Shown here: positions 36,927 through 50,300 of the stretch, piece by piece | How the letters are laid out: each line of letters opens with the position of its first letter | How positions within the stretch are numbered: position 1 is the first letter of the stretch | Assembly (NCBI GenBank): GCA_949130495.1 | Contig: OX422215.1 | Location: 71,873,244-71,937,243 of the forward strand | Reading direction: 5' to 3' | Length of the DNA stretch: 64,000 bases | Source: Sambucus nigra | Taxonomy: Eukaryota > Streptophyta > Magnoliopsida > Dipsacales > Adoxaceae | Notes under the pieces: model-generated | Database searches by the model: none | Told to the model about the DNA's origin: nothing | What the model saw: the letters and a program-made list of their open reading frames with translations, nothing else | Program-made: the position numbers and the translations under genes

Positions 36927-37843
36927 TAATTGGGAATATAATTAAGTGGATCGTGTGATCAATATAATAATTTTGTTTTAAAAAATATGTATATGGCGAA
37001 TATATAGAGGAGATATGTAGTTTTGTGGCTCCTTTCAGCTTAAACTGTGAAAACCTCAAAACTTTGAAATGACACAATGTTGCTATCCTCAAACATTTTA
37101 TTTCTTGGGAGACCTAAATGCATTGAATCATTTTAGGAGTCTCACTCCAGATAGAAGTTTTCATTATAAATGTCCATGCAAACTTTCAACTTGATCTAAT
37201 TAGGAACATAAAAGTTATCCTCACAATCATGCCACACTTTATACTGCCGCATAATCTTATTGGATATATAAATTTTGAATTTCTTGACTCGTTTTTAATC
37301 CTAGATCATAATATCTATGATTCCCCAAGCATTAGATGAGAGATTTTATGTGTGGTAGCACATTGTTTAATCTTTGATCAACCTTCTTCATTTCTCTTTG
37401 ATTTGAATTTAAATTGACTCCATGTTGTTAGATGTGACCGTGTGGTGTTACAAAGATGAAAATAATTCTTTTCCAAAATCTTAATGACCTAAAAATTGAA
37501 TTTTAATAATTTCCCGTAATTTTTATCCTATAGATCATATAGAATAAATTTCATCCCATTATGATGAACGGGTTTGAAGGTACACCTTTGGCAAAGAAGA
37601 GATGTTAAAGAGACCTCAAGAACTTCCATGTCATTTCTTTCCAGAGAAAACATCTCATTGAGGTGTGAGAACCAAATAGCATGACGCTTCCACTATTTCT
37701 TATGTATTTTTCTAATATATAATCATCCTTTGCACAATTATGAGACAATAGATGTTTATATAGGCAAGCACGTGGACCCCCAGGAGAAATAAAAGACTAT
37801 ATTACAATAGAATTTGGATTCTTAATTAAACACTATACATAAT

Positions 37844-38519
37844 TGATGATACGAGAAATCGTCCACTTGTCGCTCTCGTATCAGCAAATCAAGAGTAAAG
37901 TGCATAATAAGCAAACAAAGCAAGTAAAGAGAGATAAAAGACAAGATATGGAGTGGTTCAGCCTCTAAAATAGGCCTACGTCCACTTTGTTTCTTCATTC
38001 TCATTACATGTGTTGCGTAGTACAATATGATTGAGCCTAAAGTACAATATGATTGAGCCTAAAGAGGTGTACAAGTATGAGAATAAGGGAGAATACATGA
38101 TGTAATGATGATGCCGGGATGCCACAGTTATGGCTGAGATGCTTGAGTGAGATCCCCCAGCGAGGTAGAGAGAGAGAGATCAGCTCTGAGCCATGTAAAA
38201 AATGGACACTAGTCTGGAATACTGAATTCGTCAACCTCAAGGTATAGTCCTCTATTTATAGGTGGTGTAGATACTGGTGGATGAAAGGGGGTGAGTCCAG
38301 TGAATATCATAAGACTGGGTTGTACCCTGTAGTAAGTAAGGGTCATTCCCTTAGCATGGAGGTGCCACACCCTGTGTACGAGGGGTCGTGACAGGTTTCA
38401 GTGAAGCATTTTATACGGCCGCATCCTATAAGTTATAGGCTGCCACAGCAAGTCCTCAACACTTGCCCATTGTATACATTTTGTGGCAAGGTACTATATC
38501 TGTCATATCAATAACTTCA
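37844..38519 (-). repeat. 3' LTR of element C
   Basis: It starts TGATGATACG. A 22-bp block (TACAATATGATTGAGCCTAA and two bases) is duplicated in tandem around 38025-38064, absent from the other LTR. The minus-strand TATA box TATAAATA is the complement of 38253-38260. The inner end is uncertain by about 10 bases because similarity to the right LTR continues past ATATCA. Confidence 0.85.
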
Positions 38520-39579
38520 TTATAGTTCATATCTCTACGTGCTTTGAGTGGTGGTTCCAAGGCGGTTGAAGGCGGTTCGAGGCTGAGCATTGGTTGTTTA
38601 TTCATTTCCAGATAATTTTTCAATCAAAAAACTCTTGTGGTTTAACTTTTAGTTGCTTGATTTTGATTACTTCTTGTTATATGTTAGACGGTCTACTCGA
38701 ACTCATATCTCGCAAAATAACTACTGCAATCACATTTATCCCTCATCTGAATCTGTATTTGCTAACTTTATGATGAAATGAACCCATTTGAAATAGTGTA
38801 ATTGTCTAGATTATAATAGAATATGATTTCGTTCTTGAATTAATCTTCAACTGATGAAATACCTTAATCTTCCATTGTTGATCAAAGGGGCAAATGATAT
38901 TGGCTAGGCTTGGATCATATGAAATGTACTTGTGTTGGATCGTATTGAAATCATATAACTGTTCTTGATGCTCTTGAACAAACCCTTTACATTCTGGGTC
39001 TTCAATCTTTAAATCTGTCAACATTAGATACTAACCTGTTTGAGTGAGAGGCCACGGCAGGATGAAATGCCCCTTTAGTAATTTAAGGTTGCCCTGAATC
39101 CATGCAACATTCCAATATTGGTTTAAGAAGTATCCACAGCCTGTGGTAAGTAAAGGTTGCGGCCTGTAGTAACTTTTTGATAAGATAATCCATTTTCCTT
39201 AGGTTCTCAGATTCGAGTCCGCGGCATTTAGCCCATGCATTGTCCATAGTTTAATGACTACGACATGTAAGAAGATAACACATCCTTACCCATAAAACAA
39301 TATGCCACGGGACAATTAACTTCTAGGGCTTTAGAACCCAACACTTAGTATACTTACCCAATTTGGCCGAATATATCTTATTCATCCTTAACTTGATATA
39401 TCATTACACTTGTCGCGGCTTATAAGAGGCCTTAGGACCATATTGGTTGTGGCACCTAACTGTGGACTCTCTACTTTTCAGTTACTGCTACAGCCATATG
39501 AACTTTGACCCAGACGAATTTTTGAGAGGCTTTTGAAAAAAACATTTTGGAGCCTCTCCTCCCGAACTTCCTTCGGTGC
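38520..39579. other. Element C sequence between 3' LTR and antisense gene
   Basis: It has no coding frame with motifs; the 72-codon minus frame at 38806-39024 is not supported. Reiterated GCCACGGCAG/GCCGCGGC-like words and the stretch before 39579 probably include the antisense gene's leader, interrupted by the solo LTR. Confidence 0.5.
39575..39579. repeat. Target duplication of the solo LTR (left copy GGTGC)
   Basis: The right copy is AGTGC at 42488-42492; four of five bases match. Confidence 0.65.
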
Positions 39580-42487
39580 TGTGACACCCCGACTAATTAA
39601 ATACCGGGTAGCTACTCCTTTATTAAATCAATTCAAAAGGCCAAGTTGGTTCAGTTAATAGCATCACTGTCGAAAACATTTTAATGATTACTAACCACCT
39701 AGTATTTAAAAAAGTGAGTTGACAAATTTTAAGTTAATTCTAATTAACATGAAATAAATGAAATATAGAATTGTAACACAACCATTCAAGATAAAGTCCA
39801 ACTATAGTAAATCATCAAGTGAAAATGAGTCTAGAGGAAATACACCTCACAACAATCCCAATATGGAAAGAAATAAAATAAGTCTGCCTCCTGAATTAAT
39901 TACAAACCAAAAGTCTGAATAACTGAAATGTAAGGTGAAATGTCTCTAAAAAAAATGGGCGACATGCCCTACAACTGATGAAATCTGAATATAGAGTCAA
40001 GGAAAATGAAGCATCTACTAGCAAGGCCCTGTAACTTCCACAACAGCTACAGCTCGTCACCTGACTGGAAATACTATGCATGGTGTCCTTGTGGCTGAGC
40101 ACCTAAAAATGGTTTTTACAAAAAGATATATTTGAAAGCAAACGGGTCAGAGCTCGAATGTGGAGAGTATTTTAAAAACAACAAGTTCTTTAATAACATT
40201 AAAACAATGAATGCAAAGTACATGTTAGGACGTGCTCTCACATGAAATACTCACCTCTCGACTAATTGTGCACTCCTAACGTACCGTACCCATTCAAGTG
40301 ATTCTCATATCTATCTATACCGACATAAGTTCTAACCTTTACACTCGATTCACAATATGAATTCCCAATATTATCACTTCAACAGATAGATTTAATTAAA
40401 CTCGGATTCTCACTTGTTAACATTACATTTTACGGCATATTATCCCTTTTTAACTTCTCAAGGAGTTACTATAAGTTATTCTCGCAATTAAACATAACAA
40501 TTCCTTTTCATTTAATCGTATATTATTCACATCATAAATATACAATACAAGCACCCCGAGGCTAAGCTGCGGTGCACACATACTCTGCTATCTATCCCGG
40601 TACATCACGTACATAAGGATTACAAATTCCGAATCTCTCAGAAATTGTTAGAATAAGCACAACACACGAAAATGGAGGCGAACATAATTCAACATATCCA
40701 TGGGTCACGTACATACCTACGCTCCATAGTCATCTGACTTATTAACTCACAAATAAGTCATTCTAGTATTATGTTCTCTAGGCACCAAATCTAAATCCGG
40801 GCACACAAGGAGTAGATGGCCCTAAGCGAACGTAAACCTCCCGTGATAGCAAGTATGGTAGGTATGTCATACACATAATATCATATACATATAATAAGCA
40901 TGCACACATCTTAGTACTCATCGTATTTTATTAGAGGTATACTTCTCATTCTTAGACCAATACACGTGTCCCCGGTTTATATATACACATCATCCATTAT
41001 CCTCACGTCGTAATTTGTTACTCACGTTCTAACCCATAAATATCATTTGGTTTAAACCACACTTCTATGTTTTACTCCTCAATATAAATCAAATGTCCCA
41101 ACTATATCGATTAGTCATCAAGGAAGGTTATCTCATCAAGTAAACAAGGTTACGGGACACTAGAAATCAAATCAGGCCAAAAAGGCCAATCTGTCAACTC
41201 GTTAGAAGTCTCGTTCGAACGAGAGTTCGTTCGAACGACAGTTCGTTCGAACGACAGGGGCATCTAACGAACATCCAACTTGTTAGAAGGCAAGCTGTCA
41301 ACTCGTTAGAAGCTCGTTCGAACGAGCTCTTTCGAACGACCTGGGCAGGCCTTCTAACGAGGTGACAGTTTCGAGCCCAGAATTTTCCTATTACGTTTTT
41401 CCCAATTCTCCTCACCTCTAATCTCATCTAAACATCATTCCAACAGTAGTTTGAGGTTTCTAAACTTCCCTAAACATTTTTAGGTCGTATTTTAACATAG
41501 TTATGGGATCAATTCATCCTAAACAACACCCAATTATCAAATCTCCCAATTTTCCCCCAAACCTTATAAGTATGAACCCTAGAAAATTAAAGTCATCAAT
41601 ATCTATAATTAAATTCGTTTTTGGTGATATAAAAGATGTATTTCTATCAGAATAATCACCCTATCATAATTCTACATGCAATCTCCTCATCAAAATGTAA
41701 TTTTCTAATTCCAATTCAATGGGTTTTTATCATTCTCCAAGAACCAACAATTATATAAATTTCCTACGCATGGAAGAAACATTCTTTGCAAATAACATAA
41801 TTAAACCACTTGCCTCTAATCTTTCTCTGAATTTGATGCTGAATCTTGAAGGTTGAATTGTTCTCTCTCTCTCTCTGCAGAATTCTCTTCTCTCTCTCTC
41901 TCTACAAGTTCTTCTCTAAAGATGATGACAATGGAGGTGGGGGTTTATTCTTGGACCCTTAACTTCTATTCTAAACTTCTCCCGTAGCCCACTACTCAGT
42001 TTAGTGGTGGTAATGGGTTGGTGGATTTAATTAATAATCATAATTAAACTCTAATTTTCGTAGGCTTTAATTCCTAAAATTCCAAAATTACCAAAATACC
42101 CTTTTTAGTTGCCGGTATGGCCTAAAAATGCCCCAGGACCCAAACTAAACCCCCGGCTAGTGTTTTCTGACTATTTCGACCCTTCCGGACGCGCTGGCGC
42201 ACTCAAAATGACCATACGGTTAATAGAAATAAAATTCACTTTTTAATTAAATAAATACTTTCCTGACGCGACTGTCACACGCGTCTCAACAAAATTTCCC
42301 GAATTGCCGTATATTAATCTCACGACAAATTCAATATTCTCAATATTCATATATTGTCATATATACACATTATAATCAAATAGCAACTCACATCTCGTTA
42401 GTATTTTATCCGGATTAACTCTCAATTAATTCACGTTTAATTTAATTAATCCCATAAATAAATATCTCAAAAATACGGGGTATTACA
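39580..42487 (-). repeat. Solo LTR of a long-LTR (Tekay/Del-like) element, 2908 bp
   Basis: It starts TGTGACACCCCGAC and ends AAATACGGGGTATTACA, an imperfect inverted repeat typical of long chromovirus LTRs, and is flanked by GGTGC/AGTGC. Neither primer site nor internal sequence accompanies it. It contains reiterated TTCGAACGA palindromes (41209-41340) and CT-rich microsatellites near 41860-41910. Orientation is probably minus, because the GA-rich leader-like tract then lies downstream of U3. It interrupts the upstream region of the element C antisense gene. Confidence 0.8.
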
Positions 42488-42545
42488 AGTGCGTCCTTTG
42501 AGGACAATAGGGTCGTGCCAGTTGAGAGATTGCCCTAATTATGTA

Positions 42546-45053
42546 ATGCTAGATTCAGACTCAGGTTTCGCGGCCATGGAAGAAGAGGCTAATTCAAGTA
42601 ATCAACCAATGGACATAGATGAGAATGTCGCAGAAAGGGGTGCCACTAAGGTTAGGGATATACCCGCTAGCACATCTGGGAAGGCTGAGAGACCTCTTCC
42701 TGCACTTGGTATCCGCAGCATTATGACCCCAGAGTGGGTTGATCAGGTAGATGAGGCCTTTGAGTTCCCTGTGAGTTTGATGTGCTCAGCACCTGCTGCG
42801 GAACAAAGGCCATGCACGGAACTTGCTGACGATGGGGTCTGCTTCCCTCTCCATGCTTTCACATATGGGTTGGGATTTCCTCTCCCTATTCCCATTAGAA
42901 GAATTTTCCAAATAATGAGGTTAGCCCCAACCCAATTAGATCCCAATGGCTAGAGGGACATTCTTACAGCTATTGTATTATGGGAGAATAAATTCAAGAG
43001 AGACATTACTCCTGCGGAGTTTTTCCACTTCTACCGCCCAAAGGAAAACTACGTAAAATTTGCGGGGTACTATTATTTTTCAGTCCGCGGTAGAGACGAG
43101 ACCCTTTCTTCTGGGAGGCCTACCAGTGTAAAGAACCATAAGGGTAAATATTTTTACATTTCTGGAGAAGGGTGGGAGATTTACCCTGAAGAAATTGAGA
43201 GGGAGAGAACCTTTAGGATGCCGCGACAATGGGGATGTCCCTCCAAACTTGGTACTTTTTCAATTATATCCGTGTCCCCTCTTTATAGTTGCATATTATT
43301 CTCCACACTTTGCATTTGTACTAACCTTTGTATTTTTCTACAGCTCTTGACAATTTGGAGCTGAGTAAGCGGGAAGAGAAGAGAGTTGGCAAGACCGCGA
43401 TTGTCCCTGCTGAGGAGAAGAAGTTCAGCACACTTGTAACCTCTGCCTCCATTTTTGAAGCGGGCTACTTCCCCAAAAAATCTATTCCCAAAGAGATGGG
43501 TGCTGAAGGTAAATATATTATTTGATTTTTGACTCCACGGCAATTGTATTCAACTTTTTGGATATTGACTTTGCTTTATTTTTTCTCAGGTGAGGAGATT
43601 GATAGGTCTCGATTAGCAGCTCAGCTTGCTGATATGGTTAAGGATGCGGTTGTCCTCAATAACACTGTTAGGCAGAGAAAAAGGAAAAGGACCAAGTCCA
43701 ATGCCTCTGCCGCGGTCACTTTTGGTGACCATGTTGAGCATGTCGCGCCAACTTTACAGTCTGTGGATAAAAATAACCAGTTGTTCCCTCCAACCAGCCT
43801 GAGGGTCAAATAACTCCTGCTACGCTTATCACCTGGGTTGAGTAAGTAGCTCCTCATGAGAGGCCCAAGGGGCATTTTGATGATGATATTGGATCTCACT
43901 TGGCCTCTGCAGGTCTAATGTCATCCCTCTCTGAGCAAGGTGGACGCGACACTTCTCCTATTCACGAGACAAATTCTCCTCCCCCTCCATTAATAATTGT
44001 TGTTAATGCAAATTTGCCACCTCCATAAAGAAAACGTTTGTGACCTTAACTGCATAGGCCAGATCCTTAGTCTTCATGGGACACAACTGCCCATGCCATC
44101 CATAGGATAAAAAGAGCTATGGATGGAGTCAACTTAGATCGGTTGGTGGATGAGGACCACGAGGACGTGGAGTCTTATGCCCTCCACAGTCTTCTGAGGG
44201 TAAGTAATTACAAATTTCCAATATTCTTTGTAGCTTCAGTTTTATTTTCTAACTTTCAATACATTTACAGGTTGCAGAAGTTGTGGCGACCCAGAAACTC
44301 AAGTATGAGGGTCTATATCGGCTTAAGGAGGCCGCGGACAGCGTTCATAATGTTGATTTGTCCAACGCAAAAGTTGAATCTTTCGAAGATGGAAATAAAT
44401 ATTTTGTTGCGACACTCCAGGCGGCTCAAATGGACCTTGATGCGGCTATCAAAGCCAAGGAGGAAGCTGAGGAGAATTTTAAGTAGACCGCGGAGGCTCT
44501 CAAGGCTTCACAAGCTCAGACCACGAAAGCTGCCATGGCCGCGAAGTTATCCAATTCCAAGCTTGGACTTATTCAAAATAAGTATGAGGCATTGGAGATC
44601 AAATTTGTTAAAGATGCCGAGGGACATACCGCGGAGCTAAAGAAGATGGAGAAAAATCATACCGCAGCAATTAAGAAGATGGAGGATGACCATGTTGTAG
44701 TCATCAAGAAAAAAGATGAAGATAATGCCGCGGCCCTCCAATTGGCCATTGATAGCACCGTTAAGTCATATAAAGGCTCCCCAGACTTCTTCCTCATTAA
44801 TAACAAAGATTATATTCGCGGTTATTAAGAGCAAAGATATCGGGTAGCAAAGAACTTCCCAGATGCCGCGGTCATAATTAAATCTTGGAGCATAATTGAT
44901 GTTGAACATGATGCTTGCATAGCTAAAATAAAGGCTACAACCGAAGATAGGGCCAGGTGAAGGGCAGAGGCTGAAGCAGCGACACCTGAGGAAGAGACAA
45001 TGACGACTGCGGAGGGAGAAGGGGGAGATAAAGATGACGACGCTGAATCTTAG
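42546..45053 (+). pseudogene. Element C antisense gene: gypsy-type transposon domain and coiled coil, spliced, decayed
   Basis: Exon 1 from ATG 42546 to 43251 contains VCFPLHAFTYGLGFPLPIPI, then RLAPTQLDPNG, a clear match to the Pfam 'putative gypsy type transposon' pattern, and RDILTAIVLWENKFKRDITP after a TAG (42951-42953, at a Trp position). Introns 43252-43343, 43509-43589 and 44200-44270 have GT/AG ends. Exon 2 (43344-43508) is short; exon 3 starts at 43590 and has a frameshift between 43813 and 44119. The last exon (44271-45053) is a long coiled coil with repeated KKMEDDH-type segments, then SYKGSPDFF, and an acidic tail. Further stops are at 44484, 44826 and 44958. Intron 1 has phase 1 as in A and B, intron 2 phase 1, so the gene is a divergent relative. 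It lacks the WIPxxAIPR motif. Function unknown. Confidence 0.75.
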
Positions 45054-46687
45054 GGTTACATCCCTCTTAATTTAACTGTTGATATTCAAGGCTTTGGCCT
45101 TTTGTTTATATAACCTTAACACTAATATTTACCAAAGATTTTTAATTTCTGATCTTTAACATATGGGGCTACTGCCCTTTTAAACTTTTGCGACCCTTAT
45201 TATCAAGGCTGCGGCCACTTTTAAAAATCAATGGTTTCTGCATCTCATTTTCATGATTTATACTTTCAACGTTTCAAAACTTGAATTCTTGATTGCTTGA
45301 TTGAATGATCTTGTAGGACTAATAGATTAAGGCCGCGACACCATTGTGTAAATGGTTTCTTCACATAGGTTGCGACCTATTTTCTTCACCTTAGACTTTC
45401 CACATGTATTCTTGTATATTGATGCCACATAAATTAGTTTGCAAACTTGAGGATAGGCTACAGCCTATGAGGCTGCCTTCATTCGTAGTTATTTGTACTA
45501 CTGATATATAGCTGCAGCTATTGAATATTTTTGCAATCTTGAATGTTTGATGGTGGTTGTAGTCTCTTCTTTTAATCAAATTTATTAGGAATGGATTCAT
45601 AGTACTTCTTGAATAGGGTCGCGGCACCTTTAAATGTTTGAATGCCCTCTGTTGTAGCTTTATAATTGGATCCTAATCCAACTGTCGCCTATTTTTTTGA
45701 ACAGGGCAGTGGCAGGATAACAATCCTGCCTGCCTTTATCTGTCGTGTCTTCTGAATGAAATAACTTAATGGCTGCAGGCGTACTTATAAGGCTGCGGTA
45801 TCTTTCTAGCCCTTTAGGAAATTGATGACAGTATGCAGGGCTGAGGCCATCCTTTTATAGCTTTGGCATGCTTCATAATCACAACAACACAACATCCTTT
45901 AGTCGCTTTGATTTCCTTTCATGGCTTTCCTTTAGTCGCTTCGATTGGGTTATTTTTAGGCCCACCGGGCTAGGTATTATGAAGATATGTTTGGATATAT
46001 ATAATACCTTCCCAACTATAATAGGATTATTCGTAGACAATTAAGTCTCCGATCCCTTCAAATATAAGATTATCCGTAGACAATTAAGTCTTCGGCCCTT
46101 GTGGGTTATTGTTAGGCCTTCCCGAGCTAGGTATTACGAAGCTTCCCCAAGCTAAAATAAGATCACCAAGTTAATGATGTTTCGTCTCTATCCACCAAAT
46201 TAATGATGTTTGCTGAGGGAGTAACCTCCCTGGGCTAATGATGCATCCCAAAAGCTAAGAACGGGCATTATAAGCCCCCGTGGCTAATGATGCTTTCGGA
46301 TAAATGCCTTCCAGAATGTAGCCCTAATATGCTGGAATATACTCTCTATAAGTGATATCGCATATCAATTTAGGGAGCTTCTCTCAATAGTTACTTTTGC
46401 CATTTTTAATTGTCACTTGCCTTCAAACAATCAGGCGTCACTACGGGTATTGTGGGCCCATTTAGATATTATCATTCCTGATATAACATATTGTCTCGAT
46501 TTGGAATCTGCTTAAGATAGAGTCTTTTATAAGATAACCTTTAATAAAATTGAGAAATCGAGATATGGTAGTTGGAAATAGACGAAATATAAAGTGAACT
46601 TAATTTCATATACCTATTCATATATTTATGACTTTGTTAGGATAATACAAAGTTAACATGGAACTATTCAAAAGAGGTTTTAGGAAG
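45054..46687. repeat. Repeat-rich spacer of element C
   Basis: This lies downstream of the antisense gene and holds no gene. It has recurrent GCTGCGGCC/GGTCGCGGCACC-like words (45170-45800). Further on come near-duplicated blocks, such as ATTATTCGTAGACAATTAAGTC near 46026 and its relative near 46072, and GGGCTAGGTATTA/GAGCTAGGTATTA near 45967 and 46123. It ends at the insertion site of element G. Confidence 0.6.
46683..46687. repeat. Left target-site duplication of element G (GGAAG)
   Basis: GGAAG is repeated exactly at 57653-57657. Confidence 0.95.
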
Positions 46688-47257
46688 TGTTGATACCAAA
46701 ATTAGCATGCTGATATGGACAAATAATAAGAAGACACGTGTCAATCTACGTGGCACAATAGCGACGAGGAAGTTTATTCCCCCGAACTAGTCATACTCAC
46801 TCCGAGCAACAGGTATACTCCGAGGAACTCCATCTCTCCGAGGAACTCCAGCGCTCCGAGGAACTCTTGAACGACGAGCAACTAAGGCGGTTCGAGCTGC
46901 ATCTCGACCACAGCATTGATTGCCAGATAATCAATAGTTCAACTATTCATTGAATGCTTATCATCTTGACGCACACGCTTGAAGAGCATTAAATGAATTA
47001 CCCTTTCATATGTATATCATTTAATGTATCACCCTTTCAGATTATAGCCTCAAGGCTATAAATACATTGTATTACCCTCATTCAAGGGGACCGGAATTTC
47101 TTGATAGTACTTGTAATCGAGAATTCCCCAAACACTCAGCAATAACATAACAATGGACTTAGGCCATTCATATAAGGCCGAACCACTTTAAAATCTTTTG
47201 TCTCATTTATTTATCTGTGATTGAATAATTAGAGTAATCTAATTTTTTACATCAACA
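46688..47257 (+). repeat. 5' LTR of element G (570 bp)
   Basis: U3 holds five CCGAGGAAC-type motifs at an exact 18-bp period (starts 46802, 46820, 46838, 46856, 46874). The TATA box TATAAATA is at 47057-47064. The LTR is directly followed by the primer site. Confidence 0.96.
47057..47064 (+). promoter_or_regulatory. TATA box of the element G 5' LTR
   Basis: TATAAATA in a GGC...CATTG context, conserved in all three LTRs of this family (also 57452-57459 and 4703-4710). It should position transcription of gag-pol about 30 bases downstream. Confidence 0.75.
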
Positions 47258-47260
47258 GAT

Positions 47261-47278
47261 TGGCGCCGTCCGTGGGAA
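47261..47278 (+). other. Primer-binding site of element G
   Basis: TGGCGCCGTCCGTGGGAA begins 3 bases after the 5' LTR; it differs from the element B site by one base. The tRNA is not assigned. Confidence 0.88.
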
Positions 47279-47320
47279 CGATTGTTATTATCATTTTTCA
47301 CCAAAAATCATTCATCATCA

Positions 47321-50300
47321 ATGGCAGATAATCCGGAATCTAGCAATCGAAACGCTGGAAATCTTCCAAATCCTTCTGCACCTCCAGATCTGGCTGGAAT
47401 TATGACGAATCTGGCTCAAGGACAAACCGCCATGCAAGAGATAATGCGGCAACTCATACAAAACCTTCATGGCAGTGCACCTGCACATTCGGGACAGCGA
47501 AGTGGTCAGAGGCAAACTTATTTACTTTCTTCACGATCCAGGCATAATGAATCATATCGTAATGAGGAATCTAATGATTTCTCTTATCAACCTGGGCGAA
47601 CTTCGTCAATACGGGCTACAGATACTGATCAGCGTATCACTCTCTCTCCAGAGAGACCCAGTGCCTTGGAAAGATTGAGCAGAGTATCTCCTTTCAGCCG
47701 ATTAGGCCCCAGGAGGAATAGGAGTCCACCTAAGGCCATGTCGAGGAGTTTTCGACAACCATCAGATTTAAGAGAGGGATCAGCACAATCATGACCAGTT
47801 GCTCGTCAAGAAAGATCTCAGGAGGCCACGTCAGAACAATCAATTGCTCGAACTAATAGGCCCGAGGAAGGAAATGATGCTTCGAAAGGTTCCATCCAGT
47901 GGTTGGAGGATAGATTGGGAGAAATGGCTAAGGCGAAGAATCCCCTACAACGAACTTTTGTTCAAGGGACACCTTTTGTCCAGGCCATTGTGGATTTTCC
48001 TACACCGTCAAAGTTTAAAGCCCCTGTGGTGACCCCCAAATATGATGGAAAGACAGATCCTGTTCTGCACATAGAGCAGTATCAAGCTGCTGCCGACATC
48101 TATGCTGTCCCCGACGAGATGAGATGTAGAGAATTCTCAGGAACTCTTACTGGATCTGCCCAGATATGGTGCAACAATCTTCCTCGGGGTAAGATTTCAA
48201 CTTTCTTTCAATTAGCCGAGTTGTTCATCGGCAATTTCTGTTTTGGAGCAAAGCCAGTAAAACGAGTAGCACACTTGTTAAGTGTTAGACAAAAATCTGG
48301 TGAGAGTACTAGAGATTACATAACTCGTTTCAATAACGAGAAGCTGGAAGTCATAGATTATGAAGAGAAGACAGCAATCACCGCCTTGATGAGTGGGTTG
48401 TTGCCTAACAAGTTGTATTACACCTTGGCCAAAGATCCACCTACAACTATGTCAGAGTTGATGGCAAAAGCGGCCAAAATCATGAATGCCGAGGAGGCTA
48501 TGGCTACGAAGAAGAATATGGATAAAGAAACCAAGGAGGAAGGCGACAAATTTAAGAAGAAAGAGCATAAAGGCAATGGCGGTGACAAGCATTCCAAGAA
48601 TAATAGGTCGTCATGGGAAGTCCTGAAGAAATTCGATAATTATACTCCTTTGAAAATGGGTATTAATCATGTCTCGGAAGAAATCAAGAATAACGAGGAA
48701 GTAAAGTGGCCAAAGAAACTGAGGTCAGACCCTGACACGAGGAATAGGGAGAAATATTGCGAGTTCCATAAGGATCATGGCCATACGACCAAAAATTGCA
48801 TAGCTCTTCAGAACGAGATTGAAACACTCATCCGAAGAGGGAAACTAGCCAAGTATGTTGATCGGGGAGGTGAAAGAAGAAATAATAACCGAACTAGAGA
48901 AAGGTCTAGATCTCCTCGTCGAGTAGAGGAGAAAAAGAAGAGAGACCATGAAGATGATCCAGATGATGACCACGATCTTCCCAAGAAACCAAGGCAGCCA
49001 GAACGCGAGGTATTTTCAATACGCTTTGGGTCATTTGATTGTAATGTCATTACCGGTGGAGATGCATGAGGAGGAGACCTTACTGCAGAAAGAAAAGCTT
49101 ACCTCGGTGAGGCTCAGGCTTGCTCATACATTCAACGGATAAATTTGGCAGAAGAGGATCGCCCGAGGAAGGTAAACAAAGAGAAGCTGGTCATTGGCTT
49201 TTCAAAAAACGACCTGGCAAGTGTTCTTTACCCTCACGACGACCCTTTGGTGATAAAAATGAGGATGAAAGAAGTAGTGATTTCAAGGGTTTTGGTAGAT
49301 AATGGTAGTTCGGCGGACATCGTGTACTACTCATGCTTTGACAGTTTAAATTTGAAATTATCTCAATTGGAACTTTATCACAGACCCCTCCTGGGTTTTG
49401 CTGGCGAGAAAGTTTTTCCACTTGGGACGATCAAGTTGGATATATTCATTGGAACTTGGCCTGCTTGTCGAACAGAGAGAATACGCTTCTTTGTGATGGA
49501 TAAAAATGTGCAATCAGCTTACAACATCATCATGGGAAGAGTTGGTTTGAAGAAGTTCGAAGCAGTTCCATCTACAGTACATCAGTGCTTAAAATTCCCA
49601 ACAAATTTTAGAGTAAGAGTTGTGAAAGGTGATCAAAAAGTAGCTCGGGAATGCTATTATTCATCTACAGAGCAAGAGGAGCTTGAAGAGTCAAGGAAAA
49701 AGACTACTACCTACTAGGTGGAAGAAGGTACAGAAATTGAAACACTTGATCCCAGAGATGAATCCCAATTTGTAAAAGGACAGGTGGTGGAATCTACAGA
49801 AAATGTTATTCTGGACGACGAGCACCCTGAACGAGTAACCCAGATAGGTTCGTCGTTGGATGCCTCAATAAAACAGGAGTTGATAATTTTCTTGCAAAAC
49901 AGGAAGAAAACTTTTGCATGGAGTCATGAAGACATGCCAGGAATAGATCCAAACTTCTTATGTCATGAGCTCAATGCGAGTAAGGAGATCAAACCCGTAA
50001 AGCAGAGAATAAGAGTATTTAGTCCCGAGAAGAATAAAGTTATACAAGAGGAGGTCGAGAAGCTCCAGAAAGCTCAATTTATTGAAGATGTGAAATATCC
50101 AGACTGGTTAGCCAACGTGGTGATGGTAAAGAAGAAAAATAATAAATGGAGAATGTGTGTTGATTTCACTGATCTCAATGAGGCCTGCCCAAAGGATCAC
50201 TTTCCATTGCCCAGAATTGACCAACTAGTGGATACTACCTCGGGACACGAGTTGCTCAGCTTTATGGATGCTTACTCTGGCTACAACCAGATAAAAATGA

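Noticed and set aside
22000..37100. Numerous 60-90-codon open frames on both strands
   Set aside because: The DNA is very AT-rich, the frames carry no motifs, and the region is LTR-like or Helitron sequence.
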